Shown: one piece after another, positions 41,850 to 50,509 of the stretch
How positions within the stretch are numbered: position 1 is the first letter of the stretch
How the letters are laid out: each line of letters opens with the position of its first letter
NCBI RefSeq assembly: GCF_900112845.1
Contig: NZ_FONG01000009.1
Location: 62,001 to 126,000 of the forward strand
Direction: 5' to 3'
Origin: Actinacidiphila alni
GTDB lineage: Bacteria; Actinomycetota; Actinomycetes; Streptomycetales; Streptomycetaceae
Length of the DNA: 64,000 nt
Notes under the pieces: model-generated
Seen by the model: only the letters and a program-made list of their open reading frames with translations
Told to the model about the DNA's origin: nothing
The model's database searches: none
Program-made: the position numbers and the translations under genes

Positions 41850-41956
41850 AAAAACATGACTCCCGCACTCCGAAGGAGACCTCAGGCACCCCACCCGGAG
41901 AGGCACCGTCCTCCGCAGGAGACATCACACACCCCACTCCCCCGGAGGGGCACCGC
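41850..41956. repeat. Flank module of repeat copy 1 with two tandem ~42-45 bp units
   Basis: Right after the right arm: AAAAACATGACTCCCGCAC, then unit A (41868-41909) and unit B (41911-41956), both of the form CTCCGnAGGAGAC...GGCACCG. The same module, reverse-complemented, precedes repeat copy 2 at about 50218-50285. Confidence 0.8.
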
Positions 41957-41997
41957 ACTCCGCGCGGGCGGGGCGGGTACAGGGGCCGGGCCCCTGG

Positions 41998-43518
41998 TCA
42001 GGACGAGGTGCGGGAACGGGCCTTGAAAGCGGCCTTGCGCGCATCCTTGGCGGACTTCCGGTCCGGATGAAGCCTCCCCATCGCTTCGAGAACGTCGGCG
42101 GTGGCCGGATGATCGACCCGCCACGCCGCGTCGAAGAAACCGTCGTGCCGCGCCACGAGATCCCGCACGAGATCGGAGAGCAACTCCGGCGCGTCATCGG
42201 CGGCGAGCTGCGCCGCCAAGGTGTCGATGGTGAGCCAGAAGACCATGTCGGCGTCGGGCGCCGGCACATCGGCGGCGCCGCGCTCGGTGAGCCAGACCCG
42301 CGCGAGCCCGCCGAGCCTGCGGTCGTCGAGGACCTCCCGCAGCGCGGGCTCGGCCTCGGCGCCGAGCAGGGTGAGCGTCTGCTGGCAGATGAGCCGGCGC
42401 CCGGGCGCCTCGGGGTCGTCGCCGCGCGCGGCGGCGAGCAGTTCGCGCGCCGCGTCCGCGGCCTTGCGGCCCGCGAGCCACAACTCCGCCTCGGCGCGCG
42501 CCGCGTGATCCGGGTAGTGGGTCAGGGCTTCGAGGAGAGCGGTGCCCGAGCCCGCCGCGAGATCCCCGATCGCGGGAGCGTGCGCCCCGGCGTCGGCGAA
42601 CCGTTCGCGCATGCCGTGCACGCCGAGCGGGGTAAGCCGGACCAGGCCGTAGCGGGAGACCTCCTCGGGGTCGAGCTCCTCCCCCGCGCCGCCGGGCGCC
42701 TCCTCGTCCTCGGCCTCCTCGATGAGCGCCTCGTCGACCGGCTGGTAGTCCAGCAGGCCGGAGGTGGCGAGCAGCCGGAAGTGGTCGTCGAGCCGCATCA
42801 TCACCTCGGTGACCTCCTCCAGCACGGCGTCGCTCGGCTGCTCCATCTCGTCGGGCACGACGAGCGAGGCGGCGAGCACCGGCAGCGGCACGGAGCCGGG
42901 TTCGTCCACGGGCCCGTCCCCGGGTGCGTCGGCGGCCTCCGCCGCCTCCATCGCCATCAGGGCGTAGAGGTTGGCGAGCGCGCTGTCGAGGAATTCGGCC
43001 TCCTCCTCCGGGTCCCAGTCCAGCTCGTCCAGCAGGACCTGGTCGCCGTCCTCCATGACCTCGCGCAGGCTCTCGAAGTCGGGCGCGGCGGCCTCGGCGA
43101 GCGCCGTCTCGGCGGCCGCCAGCCAGATGTCGAGGACGTCCTGCGGGTCGCCGCCGGTGATCCGCTCGTACGCCTCGCCCGGCACGGCGCGTCCGGCGAG
43201 TTCGCCGACCGGCGTGGACTCCTCGGCCTCCTCGTCGATCTCGACGGCGAGCAGCCCGGTGTCGACGGCGACGCCCCACGCCTGGGCGGTCTCGGCGAGT
43301 CCTTCCTCGCCCTCGTCGGTGGACAGGCCGAGTTCGTCGGCGGCCCGTACGAGGTCGTCGTCGAGCAGTTCGCCCATCGCGTCGACCGGCCGCTCGGGCG
43401 TGGCCCACTTCGTCAGCCGCAGCGCTCGGTCCAGCAGCGGCACGGCCAGCGCCAGCCGCGCGAGGTCGGCCGCGGGGAGCAGCCGTACGGGCGGCAGGAC
43501 GAGGGGACCTTCGGACAT
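41998..43518 (-). CDS. Hypothetical acidic, helix-rich protein
   Basis: 506 residues, no family recognised. It is strongly acidic, with runs such as DEEAEES, DWDPEEEAEFLD and EEAEDEEAPGG. The C-terminal half (LLEALTHYPDHAARAEAELWLAGR, RRLICQQTLTLLGAEAEPALRE) has helix pairs suggestive of HEAT-like repeats, and the end is basic (KSAKDARKAAFKARSRTSS). No signal peptide or membrane helix. ATG 43518 is chosen over an upstream start because a GGAG site precedes it. Similar proteins are, to my recollection, widespread but uncharacterised in Streptomyces. Confidence 0.7.
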   Translation of the reverse strand: MSEGPLVLPPVRLLPAADLARLALAVPLLDRALRLTKWATPERPVDAMGELLDDDLVRAADELGLSTDEGEEGLAETAQAWGVAVDTGLLAVEIDEEAEESTPVGELAGRAVPGEAYERITGGDPQDVLDIWLAAAETALAEAAAPDFESLREVMEDGDQVLLDELDWDPEEEAEFLDSALANLYALMAMEAAEAADAPGDGPVDEPGSVPLPVLAASLVVPDEMEQPSDAVLEEVTEVMMRLDDHFRLLATSGLLDYQPVDEALIEEAEDEEAPGGAGEELDPEEVSRYGLVRLTPLGVHGMRERFADAGAHAPAIGDLAAGSGTALLEALTHYPDHAARAEAELWLAGRKAADAARELLAAARGDDPEAPGRRLICQQTLTLLGAEAEPALREVLDDRRLGGLARVWLTERGAADVPAPDADMVFWLTIDTLAAQLAADDAPELLSDLVRDLVARHDGFFDAAWRVDHPATADVLEAMGRLHPDRKSAKDARKAAFKARSRTSS

Positions 43519-43738
43519 GGGGTGTGCTCCTATACGGCGGCGGAACGGCCGTACGGCATGGGCGTACGGCATGGGGGCGGGACGGACCGGCACGCGCGCC
43601 GGGCGCGCGTACTCAGCGTAGGCCCTGCGGGACCCCGCCCGTCCTCCTCCGGGCCGCGGGAGGGTCGCCGTCCCGGTCGTTCACCCGGCCGTCACGCGGG
43701 GTTCCGGCCACGGCCGCCGTCGCCGTACGCACCCGGTG

Positions 43739-45226
43739 TCAGCGCACCCCGTCCCACAGCGCGCGTTCCTCGGCGCGCGGATCGCGCACCGGCCCGACGC
43801 GTACGGGCTCGTCCGCGGTGCCGAACACCATCGTCGTACGGTCGGCGGTGTCGTACGCGGGCCAGCCCGGGTCGCCGGTGGTCGCGAAGGCCACCCAGGC
43901 GGCGTGCATGGCGTCGGCGAGCGGCTGCGGCGGGGCCGCGCCGAGCAGGCCGGATTCGCCGGGGGCCGCGAGATTGTCGAAGGCGAAGGCGATCTCGGAG
44001 GCGTGGCAGGCGCCGAGGCGGCCTTCGTAGGCGGTGGAGCGGCGGCCGAATTCGTACAGGTGGGAGCCGGGGACGGCCTCGGCGAGGCGGATCGCGGGGA
44101 TCCGGAAGAACCAGTCGGTGAGGGCGGCGGAGTACAGGTCGCCGGGCGTGGCGCCGGGCCGGGCCGCCGCGTAGACCGGCAGGGCGGTGGCGGGGTCGAG
44201 GCCGTGGCGGGCGGCGCCGGCCCGCAGCCGGGTGTCGTCGATGAAGTCGATGACACCGCTGGGGACGGTGAAGAGCCGGTACTCCTCGGTGGTGGTGCCG
44301 ATCAGCAGTTGGACGCCGCAGTCGGCGCCGGGCATGGTGGCGCCGACCGCGGCGGTGCTCGCGGTGCCCGCGACCGGTTCGAAGGGCATGGCGTTCAGCG
44401 CGGCCTCGCCCCAGATCCGGGGGTCGGGGTCGGCGGTGACCTGGGCGCGCAGCGCGGTCTGCGCGGGCAGCAGTCGGTCGAGCGGCACCGAGCCGATGCC
44501 CGCCATGGTCGGTTCGACGCCGAGGTTCGCCGCGAAGCGGGCGGCGACCATGCGCGCGGTCTCCGGGCCGATGCTGTGGTGGGCGGCGCCGCTCTGCAGG
44601 ATCGCGCGGTGGAACAGGCCGCGGGCGCCCGGGGCGGTGAGCAGGACGCCGATGCTCATCGCGCCCGCGGACTCGCCGAAGACGGTCACCCAGGCGGGGT
44701 CGCCGCCGAAGGCCGCGATGTTGTCGCGGACCCATTCCAGGGCGGCGATCTGGTCCAACACACCGCGGTTGTCGGGCGCGCCCGGCAGGGTCAGGTAACC
44801 GTCGGCGCCCAGGCGGTAGTTGGCGGTCACGCAGACGACGCCGTCGCGGGCGAAGGCGGCGCCGTCGTAGAGCGGCAGCGATCCTGAGCCGTTCATGAAG
44901 GCGCCGCCGTGCAGCCACACCATCACGGGCGCGGCGCCGTCGGTGTCCGGCGTCCACACATTGAGGTTGAGGCAGTCCTCGCCCGCGATGTCGGGGTCGG
45001 GCAGCAGGACGTCGAAGGGCGGCGCGTACGGGCCCTTCGGGGCGGTCGCGCCGAAGGCGGTGGCCTCCCGCACCCCGTCCCAACGGGCGGGCGGCTGCGG
45101 CGCCATGAAGCGCAGTGCCCCGAACGGCGGTGCCGCGTACGGGATTCCGCGGAACACGGCGGACCCGCCGGGGCCCGCCTCACCCCGGACGTCGCCCTGC
45201 CGGGTGGTGCACACCGGTTCGTCCAT
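43739..45226 (-). CDS. Carboxylesterase/lipase family protein (type B)
   Basis: 495-residue type-B carboxylesterase. FRGIPYAAPPFGALRF near the N-terminus, oxyanion loop MVWLHGGAFMNGSG, nucleophile GESAGAMS near residue 185, and a later CHASEIAFAFDN carrying the probable catalytic histidine. No signal peptide is seen, so it is probably cytoplasmic. It would hydrolyse carboxylic esters; the natural substrate is unknown. A TetR-type half-palindromic site (45305-45321) lies in its promoter region. Confidence 0.9.
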   Translation of the reverse strand: MDEPVCTTRQGDVRGEAGPGGSAVFRGIPYAAPPFGALRFMAPQPPARWDGVREATAFGATAPKGPYAPPFDVLLPDPDIAGEDCLNLNVWTPDTDGAAPVMVWLHGGAFMNGSGSLPLYDGAAFARDGVVCVTANYRLGADGYLTLPGAPDNRGVLDQIAALEWVRDNIAAFGGDPAWVTVFGESAGAMSIGVLLTAPGARGLFHRAILQSGAAHHSIGPETARMVAARFAANLGVEPTMAGIGSVPLDRLLPAQTALRAQVTADPDPRIWGEAALNAMPFEPVAGTASTAAVGATMPGADCGVQLLIGTTTEEYRLFTVPSGVIDFIDDTRLRAGAARHGLDPATALPVYAAARPGATPGDLYSAALTDWFFRIPAIRLAEAVPGSHLYEFGRRSTAYEGRLGACHASEIAFAFDNLAAPGESGLLGAAPPQPLADAMHAAWVAFATTGDPGWPAYDTADRTTMVFGTADEPVRVGPVRDPRAEERALWDGVR

Positions 45227-45445
45227 GCCCCGGACTCCTTCGTCGGCTCGCGTACGCTACCGGCGGCCCGCACCCGCGGGAGGGGGCCGCGACGACAGTC
45301 AACATACCAAGCGGTCGGTCATTGACCCACGCTGTCAGAGGCACCGGGCAGGATGGAACGGATTTCGATCACCCGCCATCAACGCAGCCAGGAGCCGCGC
45401 CGTGATTCGGTTCTCCTCCCCCGGCCGGGCGGACAGGATGGGCGC

Positions 45446-46765
45446 ATGAGCCGATCGACGGGGGCAGCGGGCGGTACGCCCGGGTGGCGGCGGGCGACGG
45501 AGCGGCTGTCGGAGGAGTTGCTCGGGGCGGCCGGGGTGCGGCAGACGTTCGCGGTGCTGCTGCCGGCCCGGCTGGTGGCCGATCCGGGGTGGGCGCGGGG
45601 GCCGTTGCCGTTCGCGACGGCGGGGCGGGTGGCGGACGCCGAGTCGCGCCGGCGGCTGTTCACACCGGCGGCGGCGCGGGCACTGTACGAGCGGCGCTGG
45701 CACCGTACGGCGTCCCAGACCGAGGGCGGGCTGCGTCTTGACGGCCTGGAGCTGCTGCGGACTCCGACCGCGCGGTCGCCGGAACAGGCCCTGGCCATCG
45801 CGCACTTCAGTGTGGTGGGCGAACCGATGCTGCCGCTGCTGCGGGCGATCAGCCATCGCCAGGACGCGCCGCCCGATCCGCTGAGCGGGGTGTTCGCGCC
45901 CGCCGCGCTGCTGGCCGGGGTGGCGGAACCCGCCCCGGCCGCCTCACCGTTCGCGCTGTCCCGCCCGTACACGGTGGCCTTCCTCACCCCGGGGCCCGGC
46001 CTGACGGCGGCGCTGCGCGACCCCGAGACCGGTGAACTGCCGGACTCCGCCGACTGGTTGCTGCGGTCGCTGGCGTCACGGTCGACGCCGGCCGATCTCC
46101 CGCTGCCGCCGGAGGACTTCGCGGCGCGCCGGATCGGGGCGAACCGGATCTCCACCGACTGGAGCGTGCTCGTGCTCCGCCAGGGCGCCGCCTTCCTCGG
46201 CCACCGCCCCGATCCCGGCCCGGGCAGCGGCGACTTCTACGACATCGCGGCGGTCAACGCCCGCGCCGCGTACCTGGACGCGCTGCTGCTGGGCAACGCC
46301 CAGCGCGACCGGATCGACGAACTGACCGACGACCTGTCCGAGGTCTTCGAGGGGCCGGGCCTGGCCCGCCGCGTCGCCGACCTGGAGCAGCGGATCGCGG
46401 TCTTCCGCAGCACCTACTGGCGCCAGCACCTGACCGCGCACGGCCCCGCGAACAACATCCTGCTGGACTTCCAGCAGCGGCACCGGCTGCCCGAGCGCTT
46501 CGCGCAGATCCTCGCGGAGGCCGCCGACCACGCCCGGCTGGTGCAGACCCAGGAGAGCCAGCAGATCGCCGGCGCCCTCGGCGTCCTCACCGTCCTCGGG
46601 CTGCCGCTCGGCACCGCGCTGTCGGTCCTCCAGGTGCTGGGCGACTCCGACCCCTGGCACCTGACGGCGGCCCTGGCCGCCTCCTTCGCCGCCACGACCG
46701 CCGCGCTCACCACCCGCTACGGCCGCCTCGTGGTGTCGTCGCTACGAGGCGGCCGTCGCGGGTAG
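45446..46765 (+). CDS. Hypothetical protein with two C-terminal membrane helices
   Basis: 439 residues; not recognised. A long soluble N-terminal part (~1-370), including a helical LGNAQRDRIDELTDDLSEVF region, is followed by two closely spaced hydrophobic helices (IAGALGVLTVLGLPLGTALSV and LTAALAASFAATTAALTTRY). A soluble domain followed by a helical hairpin recalls CorA-like topology, but no GMN motif is present. ATG 45446 is the most plausible start. It converges with DoxX. Confidence 0.65.
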   Translation: MSRSTGAAGGTPGWRRATERLSEELLGAAGVRQTFAVLLPARLVADPGWARGPLPFATAGRVADAESRRRLFTPAAARALYERRWHRTASQTEGGLRLDGLELLRTPTARSPEQALAIAHFSVVGEPMLPLLRAISHRQDAPPDPLSGVFAPAALLAGVAEPAPAASPFALSRPYTVAFLTPGPGLTAALRDPETGELPDSADWLLRSLASRSTPADLPLPPEDFAARRIGANRISTDWSVLVLRQGAAFLGHRPDPGPGSGDFYDIAAVNARAAYLDALLLGNAQRDRIDELTDDLSEVFEGPGLARRVADLEQRIAVFRSTYWRQHLTAHGPANNILLDFQQRHRLPERFAQILAEAADHARLVQTQESQQIAGALGVLTVLGLPLGTALSVLQVLGDSDPWHLTAALAASFAATTAALTTRYGRLVVSSLRGGRRG

Positions 46766-46791
46766 AACTCCCGCCGGTGCACGGCGGGTTC
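46765..46791. terminator. Bidirectional terminator between convergent genes
   Basis: Stem CCCGCCG / CGGCGGG, extended by GAA/TTC with a 2-base bulge, loop GTGCA. It overlaps both stop codons of the convergent gene pair. Confidence 0.65.
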
Positions 46792-47263
46792 AGGTCCGGT
46801 CCACCGCCCGCCGCAGCAGCGCGAGCAGCGCCGTCGTACTGTCCCTGCGGGCCCAGGCGATCACGGCCAGCGGCAGTATCAGGATGATCGGCGTGGCCAC
46901 GTTCTGACCGTCGAAGACGGTGATCTGGGTGACCGTGGCGCCGATCATCAGGCCGATCATGGCGACCGCCGCGACCTGGTAGAGCACCGGGATCACCAGG
47001 GCGACGGCGCCGGCGAACTCCAGCGCGCCGGTGACGTACATGAACCAGTCGCCGAAGCCGATGCGGTCGAATGAGTCGGCGGCGGCGTCGAGGCCGAGCA
47101 GCTTGGGCGCCGCGCTGGCGAAGGTGTAGAAGAGGGCCAGCACGATCTGCAGGCCCATGAGCGAGGCGCGCGCCCGGCCGCTCCCGGTGCGGGGCGCGGC
47201 AGAGGCGGCGGTGCCGGTGGAGGGGGCGGGCGAGACTGCGGTGGTGGCGGCGGTGTGGGTCAC
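46790..47263 (-). CDS. DoxX family membrane protein
   Basis: 157-residue integral membrane protein with four hydrophobic segments (SLMGLQIVLALFYTFASAAP, YVTGALEFAGAVALVIPVLY, AAVAMIGLMIGATVTQ, PIILILPLAVIAW), the DoxX/DoxD fold. Relatives are linked to respiratory-chain or oxidative-stress functions; the exact role is unknown. The GTG start at 47263 has a GAGGAG site just upstream. The N-terminal ~30 residues are Thr/Ala-rich and cytoplasmic. Confidence 0.83.
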   Translation of the reverse strand: MTHTAATTAVSPAPSTGTAASAAPRTGSGRARASLMGLQIVLALFYTFASAAPKLLGLDAAADSFDRIGFGDWFMYVTGALEFAGAVALVIPVLYQVAAVAMIGLMIGATVTQITVFDGQNVATPIILILPLAVIAWARRDSTTALLALLRRAVDRT

Positions 47264-47386
47264 CGTGGACTCCTCGGGTCGGTTCCGTGCGCGCGATGCG
47301 CTGTCTGTCGAAGAGGTAGACCGGGGCCCGCGCCGGAACTCATCGGTGGCGCCGAGAAGGCGGCCGGTAGAGTACGAGTTCCCGAA

Positions 47387-47414
47387 AGGGACCCTTCAGG
47401 GACCTGACAGGGAC
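47387..47414. promoter_or_regulatory. Three AGGGAC direct repeats phased at 11 bp
   Basis: AGGGAC occurs at 47387, 47398 and 47409, exactly 11 bases apart, immediately upstream of the PPOX gene (start 47439). Repeats on one helical face at this spacing are typical of OmpR-type (PhoP) or SARP activator sites, although the hexamer itself does not match either consensus. Confidence 0.4.
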
Positions 47415-47438
47415 GCAACCGGTGGGGGTGTACGGCGC

Positions 47439-48053
47439 ATGCGGGAGATCACCGACGAGGCCGAACTGCGCGAGCTGCTCGGGGAACCCACCCCGATCGT
47501 CCGCGACAAAGTGCGGACGAGGCTGCACGACCTTGACCGGGAGTGGCTGGCGGCGGCGCCCTTCTGCCTGGTGGCCACCTCGGCGGCCGACGGCAGCTGC
47601 GACGTCTCCCCCAAGGGCGACCCGGCCGGCTTCACTCTCGTCCTGGACGACCGCACCATCGCGATCCCCGAACGGACCGGCAACCGCCGTGCGGACGGCT
47701 TCCACAACATCCTGTCCAACCCGCACATCGGCCTGATCTTCTTCATCCCCGGCCGCGGTGACACCCTCCGGATCAACGGCCGGGCGCGCCTGCTGCGCGA
47801 GGCCGACTTCTTCGACCGCATGGTGGTACGGGGCAACCGCCCGCAGTTCGCGGTGCTGGTGGACATCGATGAGGTCTTCTTCCACTGCTCCAAGGCGTTC
47901 CTGCGCAGCGACCTGTGGAAGCCGGACACCTGGCACCCCGAGGCGATGGCCTCCCGGGCCCGGATCTCCAAGGCCCTGGAGCGGCGCGAGGATTCGCTCG
48001 AAGCGCTGGAGGAGTACTACGGGCCCGCGTACGCGGAGCGGATCTACAGCTGA
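47439..48053 (+). CDS. FMN-dependent PPOX-type flavoprotein (MSMEG_1061-like)
   Basis: 204-residue pyridoxamine-phosphate-oxidase-fold protein. LAAAPFCLVATSAADGSCDVSP, the FMN-contact LAIPERTGNRRADG-like strand (seen here as TIAIPERTGNRRADG), GLIFFIPGRGDTLRINGRA and HCSKAFLRSDLW are typical. Such proteins act as FMN or F420 oxidoreductases; the substrate is unknown. ATG 47439 directly precedes the conserved fold. Phased repeats upstream suggest activator control. Confidence 0.85.
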   Translation: MREITDEAELRELLGEPTPIVRDKVRTRLHDLDREWLAAAPFCLVATSAADGSCDVSPKGDPAGFTLVLDDRTIAIPERTGNRRADGFHNILSNPHIGLIFFIPGRGDTLRINGRARLLREADFFDRMVVRGNRPQFAVLVDIDEVFFHCSKAFLRSDLWKPDTWHPEAMASRARISKALERREDSLEALEEYYGPAYAERIYS

Positions 48054-48059
48054 AGCTTG

Positions 48060-48133
48060 TCCGGCCCGAGGTGCTCCGTCTCCCACTGAGGTGCTCAACT
48101 TCCGGCCCGAGGTGCTCCGCGTCCGGCCCGAAA
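48060..48133. repeat. Direct repeats TCCGGCCCGAGGTGCTCCG
   Basis: Two 19-bp copies at 48060-48078 and 48101-48119, a GAGGTGCTC partial between them, and a third partial (GTCCGGCCCGA) after. They lie between the PPOX and SDR genes on the same strand. Function unknown. Confidence 0.75.
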
Positions 48134-48175
48134 CCCGCCTGACGGCCCCGGCGGCCCTCGGTAGGGTCGGTCCTC

Positions 48176-49147
48176 ATGCGCATCCTCGTACTCGGCGGCA
48201 CCTCCTTCATCGGCCGCGCCATCGTCGCGGACGCCCTCGGCCGCGGCCACGACGTGACGATCTTCAGCCGGGGCAGGACCGGCACCGGCCTCTTCCCCGG
48301 CGTCGCCCGGCTGACCGGCGACCGGGACACCGGCGATTACGCGGCGCTCGCGGGCGACGCGCGCTGGGACGCCGTGGTGGACGTCAGCGGCTATGTGCCG
48401 CGGCACGTCGGGCAGGCGATGGACGCGCTCGGCGACCGGGTCGGCCGCTATCTGTTCATCTCCAGCCACGCCGTCTACCAGCGGCCGTGCTCCGGTCCCG
48501 GCACCGACGAGGACACCCCGCGCAGGGCGCCGGTGCGCGACACCGAGGAGCTGGACGAGTCCACGTACGGGCCGTGCAAGGTCGCCTGCGAGGACGACGT
48601 CACCGCGCGCTACGGCGAGCGCGCCACGATCGTCCGGCCCGGCAAGGTGGCGGGCCCTTACGACCCGTCCGACATGTTCACCTACTGGGTGCGCGCGGCG
48701 GCCCGCGGCGGCCGGGTGGCGCTGCCCGGCGACCCCGCGCAGCCGGTGCAGGTCGTCGACGCGCGCGACCTGGCCCGGCTGGTGGTGCGGCTGTTGGAGG
48801 ACGGCAGGCCCGGCGCCTTCCACGCGGTCGGCCCCGAACCGGCCGTCACCCTCGGCGAGTTGATCGAGACGTGCGCGCGGGCCGCGGGTACGGAGGTGGA
48901 GATCGTACGGGTCACGCCGGAGGCCGGAGCCGTACCGCCGATGTTCCCGCTGATCCGCCACGACCTGGCCTCGCAGCAGCGCAGCGCCGCGCGGGCCAGG
49001 GCGGCCGGGATGCCCGCCACCCCACTGGCGGTGACCGCCGCCGACGTCCTGGCCTGGGACCGGCAACGCGGCGAACCGCCGCTCCAGGCCGGCTGGTCCC
49101 CCGAGGAGGAGCAGGCGGTACTGGCGGCGGCGGCCCGTACGGCGTGA
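48176..49147 (+). CDS. NAD-dependent epimerase/dehydratase family protein (extended SDR)
   Basis: 323-residue SDR enzyme. Rossmann motif GGTSFIG at the N-terminus (variant of TGxxGxxG), WDAVVDVSGYVPRHV, a YxxxK-like YGPCK near residue 125, and RPGKVAGPYDPSD. The family includes epimerases and reductases of nucleotide sugars and other metabolites. No neighbour suggests the substrate. It converges with dapD 23 bases downstream. Confidence 0.83.
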   Translation: MRILVLGGTSFIGRAIVADALGRGHDVTIFSRGRTGTGLFPGVARLTGDRDTGDYAALAGDARWDAVVDVSGYVPRHVGQAMDALGDRVGRYLFISSHAVYQRPCSGPGTDEDTPRRAPVRDTEELDESTYGPCKVACEDDVTARYGERATIVRPGKVAGPYDPSDMFTYWVRAAARGGRVALPGDPAQPVQVVDARDLARLVVRLLEDGRPGAFHAVGPEPAVTLGELIETCARAAGTEVEIVRVTPEAGAVPPMFPLIRHDLASQQRSAARARAAGMPATPLAVTAADVLAWDRQRGEPPLQAGWSPEEEQAVLAAAARTA

Positions 49148-49170
49148 CGCCCGCGCATGCTGACGGTGTG

Positions 49171-50151
49171 TCAGTTATGGCTGTGCAGGGCCGCGTTGAG
49201 GCCGCCCCAGGAGCCGGTGCGCTGGAGCACCTCGACCTTGCCGGTGGTCGAATTGCGGCGGAAGAGGAGATTGTTGGCGCCGGAGAGTTCCAGGGCCTTG
49301 ACGATCGTGCCGTCCGGGAGCGTGACGCGGGTGCCCGCGGTGACGTACAGGCCGGCCTCCACGACGCAGTCGTCGCCGAGCGCGATGCCCAGGCCCGACT
49401 CGGCGCCGAGCAGGCAGCGCTCGCCCAGCGACACGCGCTGGGTGCCGCCGCCGGACAGGGTGCCCATGATGGACGCGCCGCCGCCGATGTCGGAGCCGTC
49501 ACCGACGACGACGCCCTGCGAGATGCGGCCCTCGACCATCGAGGTGCCGAGCGTGCCCGCGTTGAAGTTGCAGAAGCCCTCGTGCATCACGGTGGTGCCG
49601 GACGCCAGGTGCGCGCCGAGGCGGACCCGGTCGGCGTCGGCGATGCGTACGCCGGACGGGGCGACGTAATCGGTCATCCGCGGGAATTTGTCCACGCCGT
49701 ACACCGACAGGTGCAGGCCCTCGGCGCGGGCCGCGAGCCGCACGGCCTCGATGCCGGCCACCGGCACCGGGCCGATCGACGTCCACGCGACGTTCGCCAG
49801 CAGACCGAACAGCCCTTCCAGATTCGGCTCGTTGGGCCGGACCAGGCGGTGGCTCAGCAGGTGCAGCCGCAGATACGCGTCGTGCGCGTCGAGCGGCTTG
49901 TCGTCGGTCGACGCGATGACGGTCCTGACCGCGACCACCTCCACGCCGCGGCGCGGGTCCGCGCCCAGCGCCTTGGGCGCCGCCGCGCCCAGCAGTTCCG
50001 CCGCGCGCTCGGCGGACAGCCGCTCGGTGCCCGCGGGGCCCGGCTCGGCGGTCAGCTCGGGTGCGGGGTACCAGGTGTCCAGGACGGTGCCGTCGGCGGC
50101 GACGGTGGCGAGGCCGACGCCGGTGGCGCCGGTGGCACGTGACTCATTCAT
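49171..50151 (-). CDS. dapD: 2,3,4,5-tetrahydropyridine-2,6-dicarboxylate N-succinyltransferase
   Basis: 326-residue DapD: succinyl-CoA-dependent succinylation of tetrahydrodipicolinate in lysine and meso-diaminopimelate synthesis, needed for peptidoglycan. The left-handed beta-helix hexapeptide region (~180-290; [54 protein letters not shown]) and [21 protein letters not shown] match the actinobacterial form. Length is normal. The gene appears monocistronic; copy 2 of the palindromic repeat lies upstream. Confidence 0.94.
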   Translation of the reverse strand: MNESRATGATGVGLATVAADGTVLDTWYPAPELTAEPGPAGTERLSAERAAELLGAAAPKALGADPRRGVEVVAVRTVIASTDDKPLDAHDAYLRLHLLSHRLVRPNEPNLEGLFGLLANVAWTSIGPVPVAGIEAVRLAARAEGLHLSVYGVDKFPRMTDYVAPSGVRIADADRVRLGAHLASGTTVMHEGFCNFNAGTLGTSMVEGRISQGVVVGDGSDIGGGASIMGTLSGGGTQRVSLGERCLLGAESGLGIALGDDCVVEAGLYVTAGTRVTLPDGTIVKALELSGANNLLFRRNSTTGKVEVLQRTGSWGGLNAALHSHN

Positions 50152-50217
50152 AGCCCCGACGCTAACCCTTTCCGCCCCGCCGCACGCAATCGGCCCGCCC
50201 TCCGAGACGCTTCTCCT

Positions 50218-50444
50218 CCGGAGCGCGGTGCCCCTCCGGGGGTGGGTGCCTGATGTCTCCTGCGAAGTGCGGGAGTCATGTTTTTAGGGGCGCTGGGGGC
50301 ACCTCCCAGCGGTAGCTGGGGGAGGAACTGCGCGCTCAGCCCACGCCGGGCCGCAGGCAAAAAACCGCCCCCAGCGGGGCAGACGCTGTTTGTTCTGCGA
50401 CCACCGGGCCGGCGGGGGCGGGCCGCGCAGTTCCCCGCGCCCCT
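50218..50444. repeat. Palindromic repeat element, copy 2, with reverse-oriented flank module and nested mini-element
   Basis: Flank module (50218-50285) is the reverse complement of the one after copy 1. Left arm starts at 50286 but is split by a 31-bp insertion; right arm is 50424-50444. The core (AAACCGCCCCCAGC, GCAGACGCTGTTTGTTCTGC) has the same orientation as in copy 1. Confidence 0.88.
50294..50324 (-). repeat. Nested mini-palindrome, copy B
   Basis: On the minus strand it reads CTCCCCCAG-CTACCGCTGGG-AGGTGCCCCCA. It interrupts the left arm of repeat copy 2; the uninterrupted arm of copy 1 (41719-41743) serves as the empty site. Confidence 0.85.
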
Positions 50445-50509
50445 AAAGGGGCAAGTGGACGCGGCCCTGGCGGCGGTACGCGAGGCCGCCGGGGCCTGAA
50501 CACCCCGGT

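Larger units (their letters stand above)
41376..41997. other. Long intergenic region carrying a terminator and a palindromic repeat element
   Basis: About 620 bases with no convincing gene on either strand. It contains the HNH-gene terminator (41409-41444), a GC-rich stretch of unknown role (41450-41690), the palindromic element (41719-41849) and two tandem ~42-45 bp flank units (41868-41956). Confidence 0.75.
50152..50509. other. Intergenic region holding palindromic repeat copy 2
   Basis: About 360 bases without a credible gene between dapD and the DUF2264 gene. It must contain the dapD promoter near 50160-50200. Most of it (about 50218-50445) is the repeat element and its flank module. 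Confidence 0.75.
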
